Assembly (NCBI RefSeq): GCF_001425025.1
Contig: NZ_LMDE01000011.1
Coordinates: 248,001 to 312,000, forward strand
Origin: Nocardioides sp. Root122
Lineage (GTDB): Bacteria; Actinomycetota; Actinomycetes; Propionibacteriales; Nocardioidaceae
Reading direction: 5' to 3'
DNA length: 64,000 nucleotides
Below the pieces are notes generated by a model that ran no database searches, was not told where the DNA came from, and saw only the letters and a list, made by a program, of their open reading frames with translations. The position numbers were made by a program, and so were the translations under genes. Shown in pieces: positions 26,089 to 34,665 of this stretch; positions within the stretch are counted from its first letter, which is position 1; every line of letters starts with the position of its first letter.

Positions 26089-28776
26089 GTGACTGCCGAG
26101 GCCGCACCCCCCGTCGCTCCGCGCGAGTGGACCGCCGAGCCCGCCGACGTGCTGCTCGCTGACGGCACCGTCGCCGTCATCCGGTCGTTGCGCGAGGATG
26201 ACCGCGAGGCCGTCCTCGCGCTGCACGAGTCGGTGTCCGTGGACACCCTGCGACTGCGGTTCTTCTCGCCCAGCCGCGAGGCCGGACGCCACTACGTCGC
26301 GCACCTCTTCGCTCCCGACAACACCGGGTCGGCAGCGCTGGTGGCCGTCATCCGGGGTCGGGTCGCCGGGCTCGCCACCGCTGAGCTGTTGTCACCGGAC
26401 ACCGCCGAGGTGGCCTTCCTCGTCGCCGACGAGGACCGGGGTCGCGGCCTGGGGAGCCTGCTGCTCGAGCACCTCGCCGCGCTGGGACGCCGCCACGGCG
26501 TGAGCCGCTTCGAGGCCGAGGTCCTCGGCGACAACTACGGGATGCTGCGCGTGTTCCGCGCCGCCGGTTTCGGGGCCACCCGCAGGACCCTCGAGGGCGA
26601 GGTGGCTGTCGAGCTCCGCACCGACGCGTCCCGTGAGGCGGTGGAGGCGGCCGACCGCCGCGAGTGGCGCGCCGCCGCCCGCTCGCTCCAGCCGCTGCTC
26701 CATCCGTCGAGCGTCGCCGTGGTCGGCGTACGCCGCTCGGCCGGGGGCTTCGGGCACGGCGTGCTGCAGGCGATCCGGAGCTCGTCGTACGCCGGGGCGC
26801 TGCACGTCATCCACCCCGAGGCGCCGTCGATCGACGGCGTTCCCGCCCGCCCCAGCCTGGCCGAGCTGGACGGACCGGTGGACCTGGTCGTCGTCGCCGT
26901 ACCGGCCGACGGCGTGGCCGACGTGCTGCGCGACGCCGCCGCCAACGGCGCCGGCGCCGCGGTCGTGATCTCCTCGGGCTTCTCCGGCGCCGGCAGCGAC
27001 GAGCGCCGGCACGAGCTGCTCGAGCTGGCGCGGAGCCACAGCCTGCGCCTGGTCGGGCCGGACTCGCAGGGCGTCCTGGCCAATGCCGACGGGCTCAACG
27101 CGACCCTGCTCCATGACGTGCCGGAGCTCGGGGGCCTCGCTGTCGCCTCGCAGTCCGGTGGCATGGGCTTCGCGCTGCTCGACCTCGCCCGCGACGTCGG
27201 GCTCGGGGTGCAGGCCTTCGTCTCGCTGGGCGACAAGATCGACGTGTCGAGCAACGACCTCCTCGCTGCCTGGATGGACGACGACGCCGTCGCCGCCGGC
27301 GCGCTCTACCTCGAGTCGTTCGGCAACGCGCTGAAGTTCGCCCGGACCGCGCGCCGGTTCGCCGAGCAGAAGCCGCTGCTCGCCGTGGTCGGCGGTCGCT
27401 CCCGCGCACGGCAGGACCCGGCAGCCGCCTCCACCGTCGGCGTCGGCGTCGACGCGCTGCTCGACCAGTCCGGGGTGATCGCCTGCCGCACCGGGGCCGA
27501 GCTCACCGAGACCGCGCTCCTGCTGGTGGAGCAGCCGCTCCCGGCAGGTCTCCGGGTCTGCATCGTGTCCAACACCGGGGGGGTCGGCGCGCTCAGCACC
27601 GACCGCGCCGACGGCCAGGGCATGCTTGTCGCGCCGACCTCGATCGAGCTCGGCGACGCCGTGCGCGCCGCCGCCCCGCACGCCGTCGACGTGCGCAACC
27701 CGGTCGACCTCGGTGCGGACGTCACACCCGCCGAGCTGACTGCCGCGCTCCGGGCCGTGCTCGACAGCGGCGAGGCCGACGCCGTGCTGGTCATGCTCGT
27801 CGCCAACCGGCTCACCGACCGTGACGCCCTCTTCGCAGCCGTGGCCGACGCGCGCCCGGCCGGCACCGACGTCCCGCTGCTGCTGGTCACGCCGGGGGCG
27901 GCGTTCGATGCGGCCCGTGGCCTGCCGGGCGTCACCGTCTACCGCACCACCGACGCCGCCATCGGCGCGCTGGGCCGGGCCATGCGCTACGCCGAGTGGC
28001 GCCGCGTGCCGGCCGACCAGCCGGAGGTCGAGCTCGGGACGCGAGGCGTCCACGCCCGCACCTGGGCCCGGACGCGGCTGGCCGCGCGCGCGGGCGAGCC
28101 CGAGTGGCTGGCGCCGGCGGCACAGGCCGAGCTGCTGGCGCCCTACGGGATCCACCTCGTCGGCACCCTCGCCGCCGGTCCGGAGGACGCCGAGCGCGCT
28201 GCCGACGACATCGGCTACCCGGTGGCGGTGAAGGTCGCCGACCCGACCGTGCTGCACAAGTCCGACCGCGGCCTGGTCCGCATCGACGTACGCACCGGGG
28301 CGGACGTGGCCGACGCCGTACGACGGTTCGCCGAGGAGCTCGGCCGCCCCGACATCGACGTGCTGGTCCAGCCACTCGTCCTCGGGCACCAGGCGTCCGT
28401 CGGCCTGGTGCGCGACCCCCAGCTCGGGCCACTGGTCCGGGTGGCGGGCGGTTCCGCTGCGCAGGCCGGGAGCTGGGCCGAGGACGTCCTGCTCCTGCCA
28501 CCGGTCGAGGCGGCCGACGCCGCCCGTGCCGTCCGCGCACTGCGGCTGTGGCCGCAGCTCGTGGGCGACCACGGCCTGGAGGAGGTCGACCTCGCCCCCC
28601 TCGAGGCGCTGGTGGTCTCGGTGGGACGGCTGGCCGTGGACGTCCCCCACGTCGCCGACCTCACCCTCGAGCCGGTCGTCGTCAATGCGCACGGCCTGTT
28701 CTGCGTCGACGTCAAGGTGCGCATCGCCGAGCCGCCCGAGCTCGACACCGGGATCCCGCGGCGACTCCGCTCCTAG
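26089..28776 (+). CDS. GNAT fused to acyl-CoA synthetase-like domains (Pat-type lysine acetyltransferase)
   Basis: The 895-residue protein begins with a GNAT acetyltransferase (about residues 25-180; CoA loop DEDRGRGLGSLLLEHL). Then come a CoA-binding domain (about 200-330), a succinyl-CoA ligase-like domain (about 345-490), and a C-terminal ATP-grasp domain (about 675-890). Similar proteins (Salmonella Pat, Streptomyces PatA) acetylate lysines of acyl-CoA synthetases. The ADP-forming synthetase's conserved His in SHTG reads AASTVGVGVD here, so synthetase activity is probably lost, as reported for Pat. Start is the GTG at 26089. Confidence 0.83.
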   Translation: MTAEAAPPVAPREWTAEPADVLLADGTVAVIRSLREDDREAVLALHESVSVDTLRLRFFSPSREAGRHYVAHLFAPDNTGSAALVAVIRGRVAGLATAELLSPDTAEVAFLVADEDRGRGLGSLLLEHLAALGRRHGVSRFEAEVLGDNYGMLRVFRAAGFGATRRTLEGEVAVELRTDASREAVEAADRREWRAAARSLQPLLHPSSVAVVGVRRSAGGFGHGVLQAIRSSSYAGALHVIHPEAPSIDGVPARPSLAELDGPVDLVVVAVPADGVADVLRDAAANGAGAAVVISSGFSGAGSDERRHELLELARSHSLRLVGPDSQGVLANADGLNATLLHDVPELGGLAVASQSGGMGFALLDLARDVGLGVQAFVSLGDKIDVSSNDLLAAWMDDDAVAAGALYLESFGNALKFARTARRFAEQKPLLAVVGGRSRARQDPAAASTVGVGVDALLDQSGVIACRTGAELTETALLLVEQPLPAGLRVCIVSNTGGVGALSTDRADGQGMLVAPTSIELGDAVRAAAPHAVDVRNPVDLGADVTPAELTAALRAVLDSGEADAVLVMLVANRLTDRDALFAAVADARPAGTDVPLLLVTPGAAFDAARGLPGVTVYRTTDAAIGALGRAMRYAEWRRVPADQPEVELGTRGVHARTWARTRLAARAGEPEWLAPAAQAELLAPYGIHLVGTLAAGPEDAERAADDIGYPVAVKVADPTVLHKSDRGLVRIDVRTGADVADAVRRFAEELGRPDIDVLVQPLVLGHQASVGLVRDPQLGPLVRVAGGSAAQAGSWAEDVLLLPPVEAADAARAVRALRLWPQLVGDHGLEEVDLAPLEALVVSVGRLAVDVPHVADLTLEPVVVNAHGLFCVDVKVRIAEPPELDTGIPRRLRS

Positions 28777-29174
28777 CCCGCGCCCATCGCCTGCAGCACG
28801 GCCGCCCGCACGCGCGGGTCGACCAGTGGCGGCACGTCGTCCGGGGCGAACCATCCGACGGCGACGTGCTCCTCGGGCGCGACGTTGGCCGGCACGCCCT
28901 CCCACTCGTGCACCAGCCACGCACTCAGGACCGCCTGCCCGTGCTCGGGACTCACGGTCACCCGGCATAGGTGCGACGTCGACTCCGTCGAGATCCGCAC
29001 GCCGAGCTCCTCGTGCAGCTCGCGCACCAGGGCGTCCGACTCCGACTCCCCCGCCTCCATCACGCCGCCGGGCAGGTCCCACACGTCGGGGAACGCGTGC
29101 TTGTCGGGCCTGCGGTGCGCGAGCAGCACGCGACCCTCCTGGACGAGCGCGCCGACGACGACCTGGACCACCAT
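28773..29174 (-). CDS. Nudix hydrolase
   Basis: The 133-residue protein has a complete Nudix box at residues 36-59 (GGVMEAGESE, then RELHEELGV). It probably hydrolyses a nucleoside diphosphate derivative. The last codons overlap the end of the convergent GNAT gene by 4 bases. The start is the ATG at 29174. Specific substrate unknown. Confidence 0.85.
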   Translation of the reverse strand: MVVQVVVGALVQEGRVLLAHRRPDKHAFPDVWDLPGGVMEAGESESDALVRELHEELGVRISTESTSHLCRVTVSPEHGQAVLSAWLVHEWEGVPANVAPEEHVAVGWFAPDDVPPLVDPRVRAAVLQAMGAG

Positions 29175-29229
29175 CCCCGGATCGAAGCACGGGCGTACGA
29201 CAGCGGCTCCTGCCGTGCCGCGCTGACCG

Positions 29230-29247
29230 CCGCCGCACGTGCGGCGG
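29230..29247. repeat. 18-base perfect palindrome upstream of the Nudix gene
   Basis: CCGCCGCACGTGCGGCGG reads the same on both strands. It lies 56 bases upstream of the Nudix start and could be an operator or part of the longer folded element that follows. Confidence 0.5.
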
Positions 29248-29297
29248 ACGTGGCCCCCGCATCACCGATCCGAGGGCCACTTGCGCAGCACGTGCGC

Positions 29298-29358
29298 ACA
29301 CGTGTCCGAGATGTCGCCCTCTCGTGGTCATTTCAGGGGCGACTTCCCGGACACGTGT
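29298..29358. repeat. Long imperfect inverted repeat between Nudix and ackA
   Basis: Two 22-base arms (29298-29319 and 29337-29358) match at 20 positions around a 17-base spacer; each starts or ends with ACACGTGT. It lies 12 bases after the ackA stop codon on the minus strand. It could end the pta-ackA transcript or be a member of a dispersed palindromic family. Confidence 0.6.
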
Positions 29359-29370
29359 CCGAGCAGGCGG

Positions 29371-30567
29371 TCAGGACCCGCGCACGACCTCGAGGGCCTG
29401 GCGGGCGATCTCCCACTCCTCGTCGGTGGGGACCACGAGCACCGCCACCTCGGAGCCGTCGGCGGAGACGGCGCGGGCGTCGGAGGAGGGAGCCTCGTTA
29501 CGCGCCGGGTCGAGCTCGATCCCGAGTCGGGTCAGGCCATCCAGGGCAGCCGCCCGCAGCTCCGCGCTGTGCTGGCCGACGCCGCCGGTGAAGACCACGG
29601 CGTGCAGCTCGCCGAGGGCGGCGTAGTAGGCGCCGACGTACTTGCGCACCCGGTAGGCGTAGACGTCGAAGGCGAGCGTGGCTGCCGCGTCGCCGGCCGC
29701 CCGGCGCCGGGTCACCTCCCGGAAGTCGTTGGCACCGGCGAGCCCGAGCAGCCCCGACTCGCGGTAGAGGGCTCGGTCGACCTCCTCCAGCGACCAGCCC
29801 AGCTCGCGGTGCAGGTGGCCGTGGATCGCCGGGTCCAGGTCACCGGAGCGCGTGCCCATGACCAGGCCCTCGAGCGGCGTGAGCCCCATCGAGGTGTCGA
29901 TCGAGCGCCCGCCGCGCACGGCCGCTGCCGACGCGCCGTTGCCGAGGTGCAGGACCACGAGGTTGGTCTCGTCCACCGGGCGGTCGAGCAGCTCCGCGGC
30001 GCGGCGGGAGACGAAGGCGTACGACGTGCCGTGGAAGCCGTAGCGGCGGATCCGGTGCTCCTCGCGCCAGCTGACGGGCACGGCGTAGGTGTAGGCGTGC
30101 TCGGGCATCGTCTGGTGAAACGCGGTGTCGAACACCGCGACCTGCGGGACGTCGGGGAACAGCTCCATCGACACCCGCAGGCCCTCGAGGTTGGCGGGGT
30201 TGTGTAGCGGCGCGAGCGGGACGAGGTCGGCCACGGTGTCGAGCAACCGGTCGTCGACGACCACGGGCGCGGAGAAGAGGTCCCCGCCGTGGACGACCCG
30301 GTGCCCGACCGCAGCCAGGGTGTCCTGGTCGATCGCCGGCCCATGCTGCCGGAACGCCTCGACGGTCGAGCGCAGCGCGTCGTCGAAGTCCGCGATGCGG
30401 CGCTCCTCGGTGTGGTCCTGCCCACCGACGGAGTGCGTCAGCGTGCCGCTCTCCTCACCGATCCGCTCGACCGACCCGGACGCCTCCGCGGCGCCGGACT
30501 CGCCGTCGAGCAGGCGGTACTTCAGCGACGACGACCCCGCGTTGAGGACCAGCACCCGATTCGTCAC
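29371..30567 (-). CDS. ackA: Acetate kinase
   Basis: AckA makes ATP and acetate from acetyl phosphate. The 398-residue protein has the family's N-terminal NRVLVLNAGSSSLKYRLL, the GHRVVHGG segment, the FDTAFH motif, and RRYGFHGTSYAFVSRRAAEL broken here as RRYGFHGTSY and AFVSRRAAEL. It is translationally coupled to pta: the GTG start overlaps the pta stop (GTGA). Confidence 0.96.
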   Translation of the reverse strand: MTNRVLVLNAGSSSLKYRLLDGESGAAEASGSVERIGEESGTLTHSVGGQDHTEERRIADFDDALRSTVEAFRQHGPAIDQDTLAAVGHRVVHGGDLFSAPVVVDDRLLDTVADLVPLAPLHNPANLEGLRVSMELFPDVPQVAVFDTAFHQTMPEHAYTYAVPVSWREEHRIRRYGFHGTSYAFVSRRAAELLDRPVDETNLVVLHLGNGASAAAVRGGRSIDTSMGLTPLEGLVMGTRSGDLDPAIHGHLHRELGWSLEEVDRALYRESGLLGLAGANDFREVTRRRAAGDAAATLAFDVYAYRVRKYVGAYYAALGELHAVVFTGGVGQHSAELRAAALDGLTRLGIELDPARNEAPSSDARAVSADGSEVAVLVVPTDEEWEIARQALEVVRGS

Positions 30568-32639
30568 GAACGCTCCTGTGCCTGGATCGCGGTGATCGCG
30601 ACCGTGTTGACGATGTCGCGCACCAGCGCGCCGCGCGAGAGGTCGTTCACCGGCTTGTTCAACCCCTGCAGCACCGGCCCGACGGCCAGCGCGCCGGCCG
30701 AGCGCTGGACCGCCTTGTAGGTGTTGTTGCCCGTGTTGAGGTCGGGGAAGACGAAGACCGTCGCCCGCCCCGCCACCGCCGAGCCGGGCAGCTTGGTCCG
30801 CGCGACCGCGGCGTCGATCGCGGCGTCGTACTGGATCGGGCCCTCGACCGGCAGGTCCGGCGCCCGCTCCCGCACCCGTGCAGTCGCCTCGGTGACCTTC
30901 TCGACGTCGGTGCCGCTCCCGGAGGTGCCGGTGGAGTACGACAGCATGGCGACGCGTGGCTCCACCCCGAACGCCGCTGCGGTGCGCGCCGAGGCGATCG
31001 CTATGTCGGCGAGCTGGGCCGCGGTGGGGTCGGGGTTGACCGCGCAGTCGCCGTAGACCAGCACCTGGTCCTTGAGGCACATGAAGAACACCGAGGACAC
31101 GACGGACACCTCGGGGACCGTGCGGATGATCTCGAGCGCCGGGCGGATCGTGTGCGCCGTGGTGTGCACCGCGCCCGACACCATCCCGTCGGCCAGGCCG
31201 AGCTCGACCATCATCGTGCCGAAGTACGACACGTCGACCACGATGTCGCGGGCCGCGTCGAGGTCGACGCCCTTGTGGGCGCGCCTCTGGTGGTACTCCT
31301 GGGCGAACCGCTCGCGCAGCTCCTCGTCGTAGGGGCTGAGCAGCCGCGCGCCGGAGACGTCGATGCCGAGGTGGGCGGCCTTCGCCCGCACGATCATCGG
31401 GTCGCCGAGCAGGGTGAGGTCGGCGACGTTGCGGCGCAGGAGGATGTCGGCGGCACGCAGGATCCGCTCCTCCTCCCCCTCCGGCAGCACGATGTGGCGG
31501 CGGTCGGCGATCGCGTCGTCGAGCACCTGGTGCTCGAACATCAGCGGCGTGACGACCGACGTGCGCGCCACCTCCAGCCCGCTCATCAGCTCCTCGCCGT
31601 CGACGTGGTCGGCGAACAGCGTCAGCGCGGTCGCGATCTTGCGCGGCGAGTCCTTGTCGAGCCGGCCGCGACGGTTGGTCAGCGCGGTCGAGGTGGCGTG
31701 CGTGCCGAGGTCGGTGGCCACGATCGGCAGCGCCACCTCGAGGCCGTCGAGCAGGCGGTCCACCTGCTCGGGCAGGTCCAGCCCGCCGTTGAGCACGATG
31801 CCCGAGATCTGCGGAAAGCTCGCGGACTGGTGGGCGGTGAGGACGCCCAGCACGATCTCGGGACGGTCACCCGGCGTCACCACGAGCGCACCGTCGAAGA
31901 GCCGGTCGAGGACGTTGGGGAGGGTCATGGCCGCGACGACGAGCCCGGGCACCTCGCGCGTCAGCTGGGCCTCGTCGCCCCGCACCAGGTGGCCGTCGCA
32001 CGCCGCCATCAGGTCGGCGACGGAGGGCGCGCTGAGCAGGGGCTGCTCCGGCAGGGCGAAGGCCGGCACCCCGTCGCGGCGCAGCGCCGCGGCGGTGTGC
32101 TCGGTCGCCGAGGGCTCCACGCGGTTGGCGATGATCGCGAAGAGCGACGCGTGGTTGGCGGCGAGCTCCGCCTCGGCCATCGCGGCGGCCGTGCAGAGCT
32201 GGGCGACGTCGCGGCCGTTGCCGCTGAGGACCAGCAGGACCGGTGCTCCGAGGTTGGCGGCCACCCGGGCGTTGAAGGCGAACTCGGCCGGCGCCCCGAC
32301 GTCGGTGTAGTCGCTGCCGACGATCACGACGGCGTCGCTCTTCTCGGCGACCTGGTGGTAGCGGGCGACGATGCGGTCCATCGCGGCGTCCGGGTCGGCG
32401 TGCACGTCGTCGTAGCTCACGCCCGCGCACTCGTCGTACGTCAGGTCGACGGCGTCGTGCGAGACGAGGAGGTCGAGCACGTAGTCGTGCTCGTCGTCCG
32501 TCGAGGCGTCCGTGCGGACCACGGGGCGGAACACCGCGACCCGCGCGACGCGCCGGGACAGCTGCTCGAGCACGCCGAGCGCCACGGCCGACTTGCCGGT
32601 GAACCCCTCGACCCCGGCGACGTACACGCTGCGTGCCAT
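30564..32639 (-). CDS. pta: Phosphate acetyltransferase
   Basis: Pta converts acetyl-CoA and phosphate to acetyl phosphate. The 691-residue protein is of the long type: an N-terminal P-loop domain (GVEGFTGKSAVALGVLEQL), a middle DRTGG domain (VTPGDRPEIVLGVL), and the catalytic PTA domain from about residue 360 (VLPEGEEERILRAAD, LSYSTGTSGSGTDVEKV). TACGCT ends 6 bases before the ATG, consistent with leaderless expression. The pair pta-ackA forms one operon. Confidence 0.95.
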   Translation of the reverse strand: MARSVYVAGVEGFTGKSAVALGVLEQLSRRVARVAVFRPVVRTDASTDDEHDYVLDLLVSHDAVDLTYDECAGVSYDDVHADPDAAMDRIVARYHQVAEKSDAVVIVGSDYTDVGAPAEFAFNARVAANLGAPVLLVLSGNGRDVAQLCTAAAMAEAELAANHASLFAIIANRVEPSATEHTAAALRRDGVPAFALPEQPLLSAPSVADLMAACDGHLVRGDEAQLTREVPGLVVAAMTLPNVLDRLFDGALVVTPGDRPEIVLGVLTAHQSASFPQISGIVLNGGLDLPEQVDRLLDGLEVALPIVATDLGTHATSTALTNRRGRLDKDSPRKIATALTLFADHVDGEELMSGLEVARTSVVTPLMFEHQVLDDAIADRRHIVLPEGEEERILRAADILLRRNVADLTLLGDPMIVRAKAAHLGIDVSGARLLSPYDEELRERFAQEYHQRRAHKGVDLDAARDIVVDVSYFGTMMVELGLADGMVSGAVHTTAHTIRPALEIIRTVPEVSVVSSVFFMCLKDQVLVYGDCAVNPDPTAAQLADIAIASARTAAAFGVEPRVAMLSYSTGTSGSGTDVEKVTEATARVRERAPDLPVEGPIQYDAAIDAAVARTKLPGSAVAGRATVFVFPDLNTGNNTYKAVQRSAGALAVGPVLQGLNKPVNDLSRGALVRDIVNTVAITAIQAQERS

Positions 32640-32693
32640 GGGCCGAGCGTAGCGACCTTGGTCCGGGTCCCCCTCGTCGGTAGCCGGTCGCCG

Positions 32694-33278
32694 TCAGGCG
32701 CGCCGACCGGGCAGCGACGAGGGCCGGTGCTCCGGCCCGGGCCCACCGTCGTCGCTCCAGCGATCGATCGAGTCGCCCTCGAGCATGGAGGCGGGCTCGG
32801 GCGGGGTCGCGGGAAGCAGGCTGTCGAGAGCCGCGAGCTGTCGGTAGCCGGCGTGGATCGCGTGCCGCGCGAAGAGTCGCGCCGCCCGGCTCGCACCGGA
32901 GACCATCTCGCCCCGTGCCCCGAGGATGGAGGCCTGGGCGCCGGCGACGAGGCGTACGACGAACGCGCGGTCCAGGGCGTCGCCCTCCAGGCCGTCGAGG
33001 GACTCCACCTCGGTCACCCGGCGGTCGGCGGTCTCGAGCCGGCCCCAGTCGTGCAGCACTGCCGAGATGGCGGAGCCTCGCACCGTCTGTTCCGCCAGCG
33101 CAGCACGGGCGAGGGCCCGCACGTCGGGACGCGAGCTCCGCGCTGCGGCCCCGCAGGCGGCGACGATCGGGCCGAGGGCCGTGAGGGCCTGCTCGAGGTA
33201 ACGCAGGTCGGTGTCGTTGCCGTCGGGTCGTGCCGCCGCATCCGTTCCCGGGCGGCGTCCAGGTGACCAGACGATCAT
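32694..33278 (-). CDS. Helical protein resembling DUF305/DUF4142, metal residues absent
   Basis: The 194-residue protein has a helical core. VRALARAALAEQTVRGSAIS and the paired second half (LDRAFVVRLVAGAQASILG) follow the DUF305 helix spacing, but the double histidines that bind metal in that family are missing. The start ATG overlaps the preceding glycosyltransferase stop by one base (TGATG). The first residues, IVWSPGRRPG, resemble the start of that glycosyltransferase. No confident family assignment. Confidence 0.6.
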   Translation of the reverse strand: MIVWSPGRRPGTDAAARPDGNDTDLRYLEQALTALGPIVAACGAAARSSRPDVRALARAALAEQTVRGSAISAVLHDWGRLETADRRVTEVESLDGLEGDALDRAFVVRLVAGAQASILGARGEMVSGASRAARLFARHAIHAGYRQLAALDSLLPATPPEPASMLEGDSIDRWSDDGGPGPEHRPSSLPGRRA

Positions 33279-34438
33279 CACCGTCTCCTCGCCGACGCAG
33301 GTGCGGGGGCCCGGAACGACCTGGCCGGCACTGCCGTCAGGTCGCCACGATCGTGCGGACCCTCGACGGACGGGAGGGAGACGAGCTCCTCGAGCTCGCG
33401 GGCGACCTCCCACGGAGTCGGCACGTGTGGGGCCCGGAGGGCGTCCAGCAGGCCGTCGACCGAGTCGGCGACCGTGAAGTCGGCCGCCGCCCGCACCCGC
33501 GTCCCGCGGCCGACGGGCCCGAGACGACGAGCGGCGAGGATTCCTTGCGCCAGCGCCTCGGCGTCGTCGGGGCGCACCAGCAGCAGGGCGCCGCAGTCGG
33601 TCTCGGGCAGACCGCCGTCACGGGACGCGACCACCCGGCACCCGGCGTGCTGCGCCTCGATGGACAAGATCCCGAAGGTCTCGTGCCAGTACTGGGCGTT
33701 CGACGGCATCACGACCACGTCGTGCGCGGCGAGCAGATGGGCCATGTCGGCAGGGGTGCGCCGAGCCGGCACCAGGGTGACGCCGGGATGCGAGCGCACC
33801 AGGTGTTCGATGATCGCGCCCTGCGGCTTGTCGGCGCCGGCCGAGGTGACGGTGACCGTGACGGCACCGGGCTCGAACAGGTCGGTGTGCAGCATCGACA
33901 GCAGGGTGTAGATGCCCTTCTCCGGCGTCAGCCGGCCGGCGTACAGCACCCGGGTCACGTCGGGGTGGCCACCCGTCCGGGGCTCGTCGGCGAAGCCCGG
34001 CTCGGCGAAGGGGTAGACGACTCGGATGGTCTCGAGTGCGACGTCGAGGAAGTCGGCCCACAGCGCGGCCGCGTAGCGGCTGGTCGCGATGAGGGTGCGG
34101 TTCCGCGTGCCGTACGCCACGGACACCCGGTCGCGCTCGCGCAGCGGCGGCGGCACGTGGAGGATCTGGAAGGCGGGATGCATCGTTGCGACGGGCGGCG
34201 CCTCGCTGACGAAGACCAACGTGTCGTCGAGCAGGCCGAGGTCGTGGAGGGAGGCGACGCTGTGGAACGGTATGCCGTCGAACTCCTCGCGGCCGTCCGC
34301 CGTTCCCAGGCCCACCGTCACGACACGGGCGGCGACGGCGCGGCGGTTGAGCTCGCGCACCTGACCGGTCGTGAAGTTCTCCGACCCGCCCGTCCCGGAG
34401 GGCAGTCGCTCCCCGGGTGACCAGACGAACGAGATCAT
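33278..34438 (-). CDS. GT4-type glycosyltransferase
   Basis: The 386-residue protein has the GT-B fold. The donor-binding region reads VLYAGRLTPEKGIYTLLSML, followed by VTLVPARRTPADMAHLLAAHDVVVMPS and the ExxGxxxxEAxAxG-like FGILSIEAQHAGCRVVAS. It probably adds a sugar to a wall or cell-surface glycan or metabolite. The acceptor is unknown. The ATG at 34438 has no good ribosome site; a TATGAT hexamer at 34597-34602 (minus) could be part of an upstream promoter. Confidence 0.8.
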   Translation of the reverse strand: MISFVWSPGERLPSGTGGSENFTTGQVRELNRRAVAARVVTVGLGTADGREEFDGIPFHSVASLHDLGLLDDTLVFVSEAPPVATMHPAFQILHVPPPLRERDRVSVAYGTRNRTLIATSRYAAALWADFLDVALETIRVVYPFAEPGFADEPRTGGHPDVTRVLYAGRLTPEKGIYTLLSMLHTDLFEPGAVTVTVTSAGADKPQGAIIEHLVRSHPGVTLVPARRTPADMAHLLAAHDVVVMPSNAQYWHETFGILSIEAQHAGCRVVASRDGGLPETDCGALLLVRPDDAEALAQGILAARRLGPVGRGTRVRAAADFTVADSVDGLLDALRAPHVPTPWEVARELEELVSLPSVEGPHDRGDLTAVPARSFRAPAPASARRR

Positions 34439-34665
34439 CGAGCACCCGGGCGGGAGGCGCGATCTTCGCTGCGATGGGAGGAACTGACCGTGCTGAGGTG
34501 CGAGGTCATCTCGCGACCGCCTGTCGTCGCTGCCTGCGTCAGTGCCCATGAGCCGCGGGAATCCCGCAGCCGGGCCTGCGCTCGCAGTCCACCGTCATCA
34601 TACCGCTGCGACCCTGACGTCACCCCGTGCGCGGTTGCAGCACGGATCAGACGGCGCCGGCTGCG
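34439..34665. other. 227-base gap with no supported gene
   Basis: This gap separates the glycosyltransferase start from the SulP stop. The only signal is a TATGAT (minus, 34597-34602) with no clear -35 partner. The open frames that cross it on the plus strand are shadows. Confidence 0.5.

Noticed and set aside
28773..28776. Frameshift or gene fusion between the GNAT gene and Nudix gene
   Set aside because: They are convergent and simply overlap by 4 bases at their stop codons.
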